A stretch of 13,392 bases of DNA. Origin: Candidatus Rifleibacteriota bacterium. GTDB taxonomy: Bacteria; Vulcanimicrobiota; Xenobia; Xenobiales; Xenobiaceae. Positions within the stretch are counted from its first letter, which is position 1. Each line of letters starts with the position of its first letter. Below are positions 11,603 through 13,392 of the stretch, in pieces. The stretch lies in contig CAAGRW010000173.1 in NCBI GenBank assembly GCA_900772775.1, forward strand, positions 1 through 13,392, written 5' to 3'. The notes beneath the pieces are model-generated. The model made no database searches, was not told the DNA's origin, and saw nothing but the letters and a program-made list of their open reading frames with translations. Both the position numbers and the translations under genes were made by a program.

Positions 11603-13150
11603 TTACAAATTATAGAGAGCGCCATATTTATTTTCCAGATAATTTACAAAAGGCCCGGCTTGTAAGCTTTCTCCGGTAGCGGCCTTAAGCAACTCGTTCG
11701 GATAGAGACGCTGACCATAAACATAAATATGATCATGCAACCAGTTGCGAATAGTTCCCAACTGACCGTGGCGCAAAACTTCATCCGTATCGCCCACATC
11801 TTTTTTAAGCGCTTGCCAAGTCTGGGCGCCAATCAAGTTACCCAAAGCATAGGCAGGGAAATAACCAAACAAACCTGACGACCAGTGCACATCTTGCAAG
11901 CAGCCTTCAGTATCAGTGTCAGGGACAATACCTAAATAGTCGGACATAGCGCTATTCCAAGCTTCTGGCAAATCTTTTACTTTCAAAGAGCCTTCGATAA
12001 GCGCTTTTTCCAATTCGAAGCGCAACATAATGTGCAAGCTGTAAGTAACTTCATCAGCTTCAGTGCGTATAAATGAAGGAGTAACGTAGTTTACAGCTTT
12101 ATAAAACTCTTCTAAGTCTACGCCGACAGTTTGAGCGGGGAAATAAGACTGAAAAACAGGATAGTAGAACTCCCAAAAAGCTTTGCTGCGACCGATAATA
12201 TTTTCCCATAAACGGGATTCGCTTTCATGGACGGCCATACTGGCGCCACCTTCCAAAGGAATGTGCGTCCATTCGCAAGGAGAGCCTTGCTCGTAAAGAG
12301 CATGCCCTGTTTCGTGTAAAGCCGTAAACATAGCTTTTGTGACAGCTTGTTCACTAAAATTGTTAGTTACACGCACATCTCTAGTAGAAAATGAGCAGCA
12401 GAAAGGATGGATTACATCATCTACTTTGCCGCGTGTCCAGTCATAGCCCATATCACTCATGAGACGATGGCAGAAACGGCGTTGCAATTCTATGGGGTAA
12501 TTTTTATTGATAACGCGCAATTGCGGCTGCTCGGCTTTGGCTATGCGACTGACTAAGCTTACCAAATGGCCGCGCAACTCTCCAAAAACTTTACTAACTT
12601 GAGCGGTAGTTAAACCAGGTTCGTAAACATTAAGCAAAGCGTCATAGATGTGTTCTTTGTAGCCCAAAGCTTCAGCTTTGGCGCGGCAAAGCTCGACAAC
12701 ACGCTCCAAAGGCTCGCGGAAAGAAGCAAAGTCGTTATTTTGACGAGCTTTCATCCAAACGCTTTGAGCTTTAGAGCAAGCAGCAGTTAAAGCAGAAGCA
12801 ACAGAAGCGGGCACTTTAGAATTGTTATCAGCGTCACGTCTAACTTTACGCAGCAAATCGGCTTTAACATCCAAATTGTGCAAATCGTAAGGAGAAGAAG
12901 ACTGGACTTTAAGGCCGGACTTTTTCTCTTCAGCCAGTTCTTCTTCAGAGGCTTTAATAAGTTGCAAGTATTCTTCCGAAGTAGAAAGGCGATGAGACAA
13001 TTCAGAAACGACTCCCATCTGATCGGCGCGGGCTTCGTCAGCGCCAATTGGCATACCGGTCTCTAAGTCCCAAGTCAGCAACTCCAAAATTTCGTTTAAG
13101 CAAGTGATTTCTTTGATCTTTTTTAAAAGTTTTTCGTAGGCTTGGCCCAT
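11603..13150 (-). CDS. M32 family metallocarboxypeptidase (carboxypeptidase Taq type)
   Basis: 515 aa, ATG start with AAGAGGAG seven bases upstream. Removes C-terminal residues from peptides with broad specificity, excluding those ending in proline in characterised members; probably cytoplasmic, with no signal peptide. All M32 motifs are present: DVRVT at 258-262, HETGH at 279-283 (zinc ligands His279 and His283, catalytic Glu280), HESES at 308-312 with third ligand Glu309, IRTEADEVTYSLH from 361 and GCLQDVHW at 416-423. Many family members read HESQ where this one has HESE; the ligand itself is kept. Length is normal for the family. Likely its own transcription unit, with a candidate promoter upstream and hairpins on both sides. 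Role is general peptide turnover; no neighbour suggests a more specific task. Confidence 0.97.
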   Translation of the reverse strand: MGQAYEKLLKKIKEITCLNEILELLTWDLETGMPIGADEARADQMGVVSELSHRLSTSEEYLQLIKASEEELAEEKKSGLKVQSSSPYDLHNLDVKADLLRKVRRDADNNSKVPASVASALTAACSKAQSVWMKARQNNDFASFREPLERVVELCRAKAEALGYKEHIYDALLNVYEPGLTTAQVSKVFGELRGHLVSLVSRIAKAEQPQLRVINKNYPIELQRRFCHRLMSDMGYDWTRGKVDDVIHPFCCSFSTRDVRVTNNFSEQAVTKAMFTALHETGHALYEQGSPCEWTHIPLEGGASMAVHESESRLWENIIGRSKAFWEFYYPVFQSYFPAQTVGVDLEEFYKAVNYVTPSFIRTEADEVTYSLHIMLRFELEKALIEGSLKVKDLPEAWNSAMSDYLGIVPDTDTEGCLQDVHWSSGLFGYFPAYALGNLIGAQTWQALKKDVGDTDEVLRHGQLGTIRNWLHDHIYVYGQRLYPNELLKAATGESLQAGPFVNYLENKYGALYNL

Positions 13151-13191
13151 TTTGTCACTCCTCTTAAGCTACCAAACAGCCCCCTCTAAGC

Positions 13192-13220
13192 TTTACATTT
13201 TGACAGAAAATAAAGCTCAA
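13192..13220 (-). promoter_or_regulatory. Candidate promoter of the M32 peptidase
   Basis: TTGAGC and TGTAAA, each four of six to the sigma-70 consensus, separated by exactly 17 nt, about 40 nt before the ATG. It lies just downstream of an upstream terminator, where a promoter is expected. Confidence 0.45.
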
Positions 13221-13284
13221 ACAGATTCGTTAGCTAAGCTGATATTTTTTATTGGTTAAACAGTACTGCCCGAGGCAACTTACG

Positions 13285-13340
13285 CAAAAAAAAGCGACAG
13301 CATTCTCAGACGGCTCGCCGCCTTTCGACACAATCGCTTT
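13285..13340 (-). terminator. Long hairpin terminator upstream of the M32 peptidase gene
   Basis: On the minus strand AAAGCGA pairs with TCGCTTT as the outer 7-bp stem, and inside it GGCGG pairs with CCGTC over a CGAG loop. The outer stem is followed by a run of seven Ts that overlaps its last bases. It probably ends a transcript whose gene lies beyond the window edge. The interior between the stems is poorly paired. In the remaining bases (13341-13392) I see no gene. Confidence 0.65.
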
Positions 13341-13392
13341 AAAAGCTCCTAAGCTTGAGAGTTTTTATTTTTTAAGGCTGCGACTCTTTTTC

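Overview
Bacterial chromosomal window with every recognisable gene on the minus strand, so transcription runs from high to low coordinates. The DNA looks moderately AT-rich; the two chaperonin genes are visibly GC-richer, as expected for highly expressed genes. No ribosomal RNA, tRNA, CRISPR array, transposase, integrase or phage structural gene is visible. The organism cannot be named from this window. A eukaryotic-type (UDPGP family) UTP-glucose-1-phosphate uridylyltransferase, a Firmicutes-like coaD/coiled-coil pair, and a rare membrane-anchored JAMM-LysM protein suggest an uncultured or little-studied bacterial lineage rather than a standard model group. This is inference.

Layout in transcription order. 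(1) 13392-11603: a hairpin terminator from an upstream transcript, a candidate promoter, then an M32 carboxypeptidase. (2) 11602-8939: groES and groEL, preceded by a long leader-like spacer of about 390 nt that holds a candidate promoter, a perfect 17-bp palindrome and a terminator-like hairpin. The two genes are separated by an unusually long 197-nt spacer with its own strong hairpin. groEL is followed by a multi-arm inverted repeat and a textbook Rho-independent terminator. (3) 8938-3687: a small exported coiled-coil protein, a long-chain acyl-CoA synthetase, the uridylyltransferase, CoaD and a coiled-coil protein. The last four are closely spaced and probably co-transcribed. (4) 3686-2245: a solitary MsmK/UgpC-type sugar-importer ATPase with no permease nearby, ended by a hairpin. 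(5) 2214-58: a JAMM metalloprotease fused through a transmembrane helix to a LysM domain, followed with no gap by an exported NlpC/P60 cell-wall peptidase, then a hairpin at the window edge.

How the genes work together. The chaperonin pair is housekeeping. CoaD makes the CoA precursor that acyl-CoA synthetase consumes downstream of CoA synthesis. UDP-glucose feeds glycolipid, envelope and glycogen-type pathways, and acyl-CoA feeds lipid metabolism, so region 3 leans towards envelope and lipid precursors. Region 5 is the most unusual part. A JAB/JAMM (deubiquitinase-fold) domain predicted in the cytoplasm is linked through the membrane to a wall-binding LysM domain, and its gene sits end to end with that of a peptidoglycan-stem-peptide hydrolase. 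JAMM and NlpC/P60 domains are known together in tail proteins of lambda-like phages (lambda K), but no phage context is visible here. Many translation starts are GTG or TTG, and several starts were chosen by Shine-Dalgarno position rather than by longest ORF.
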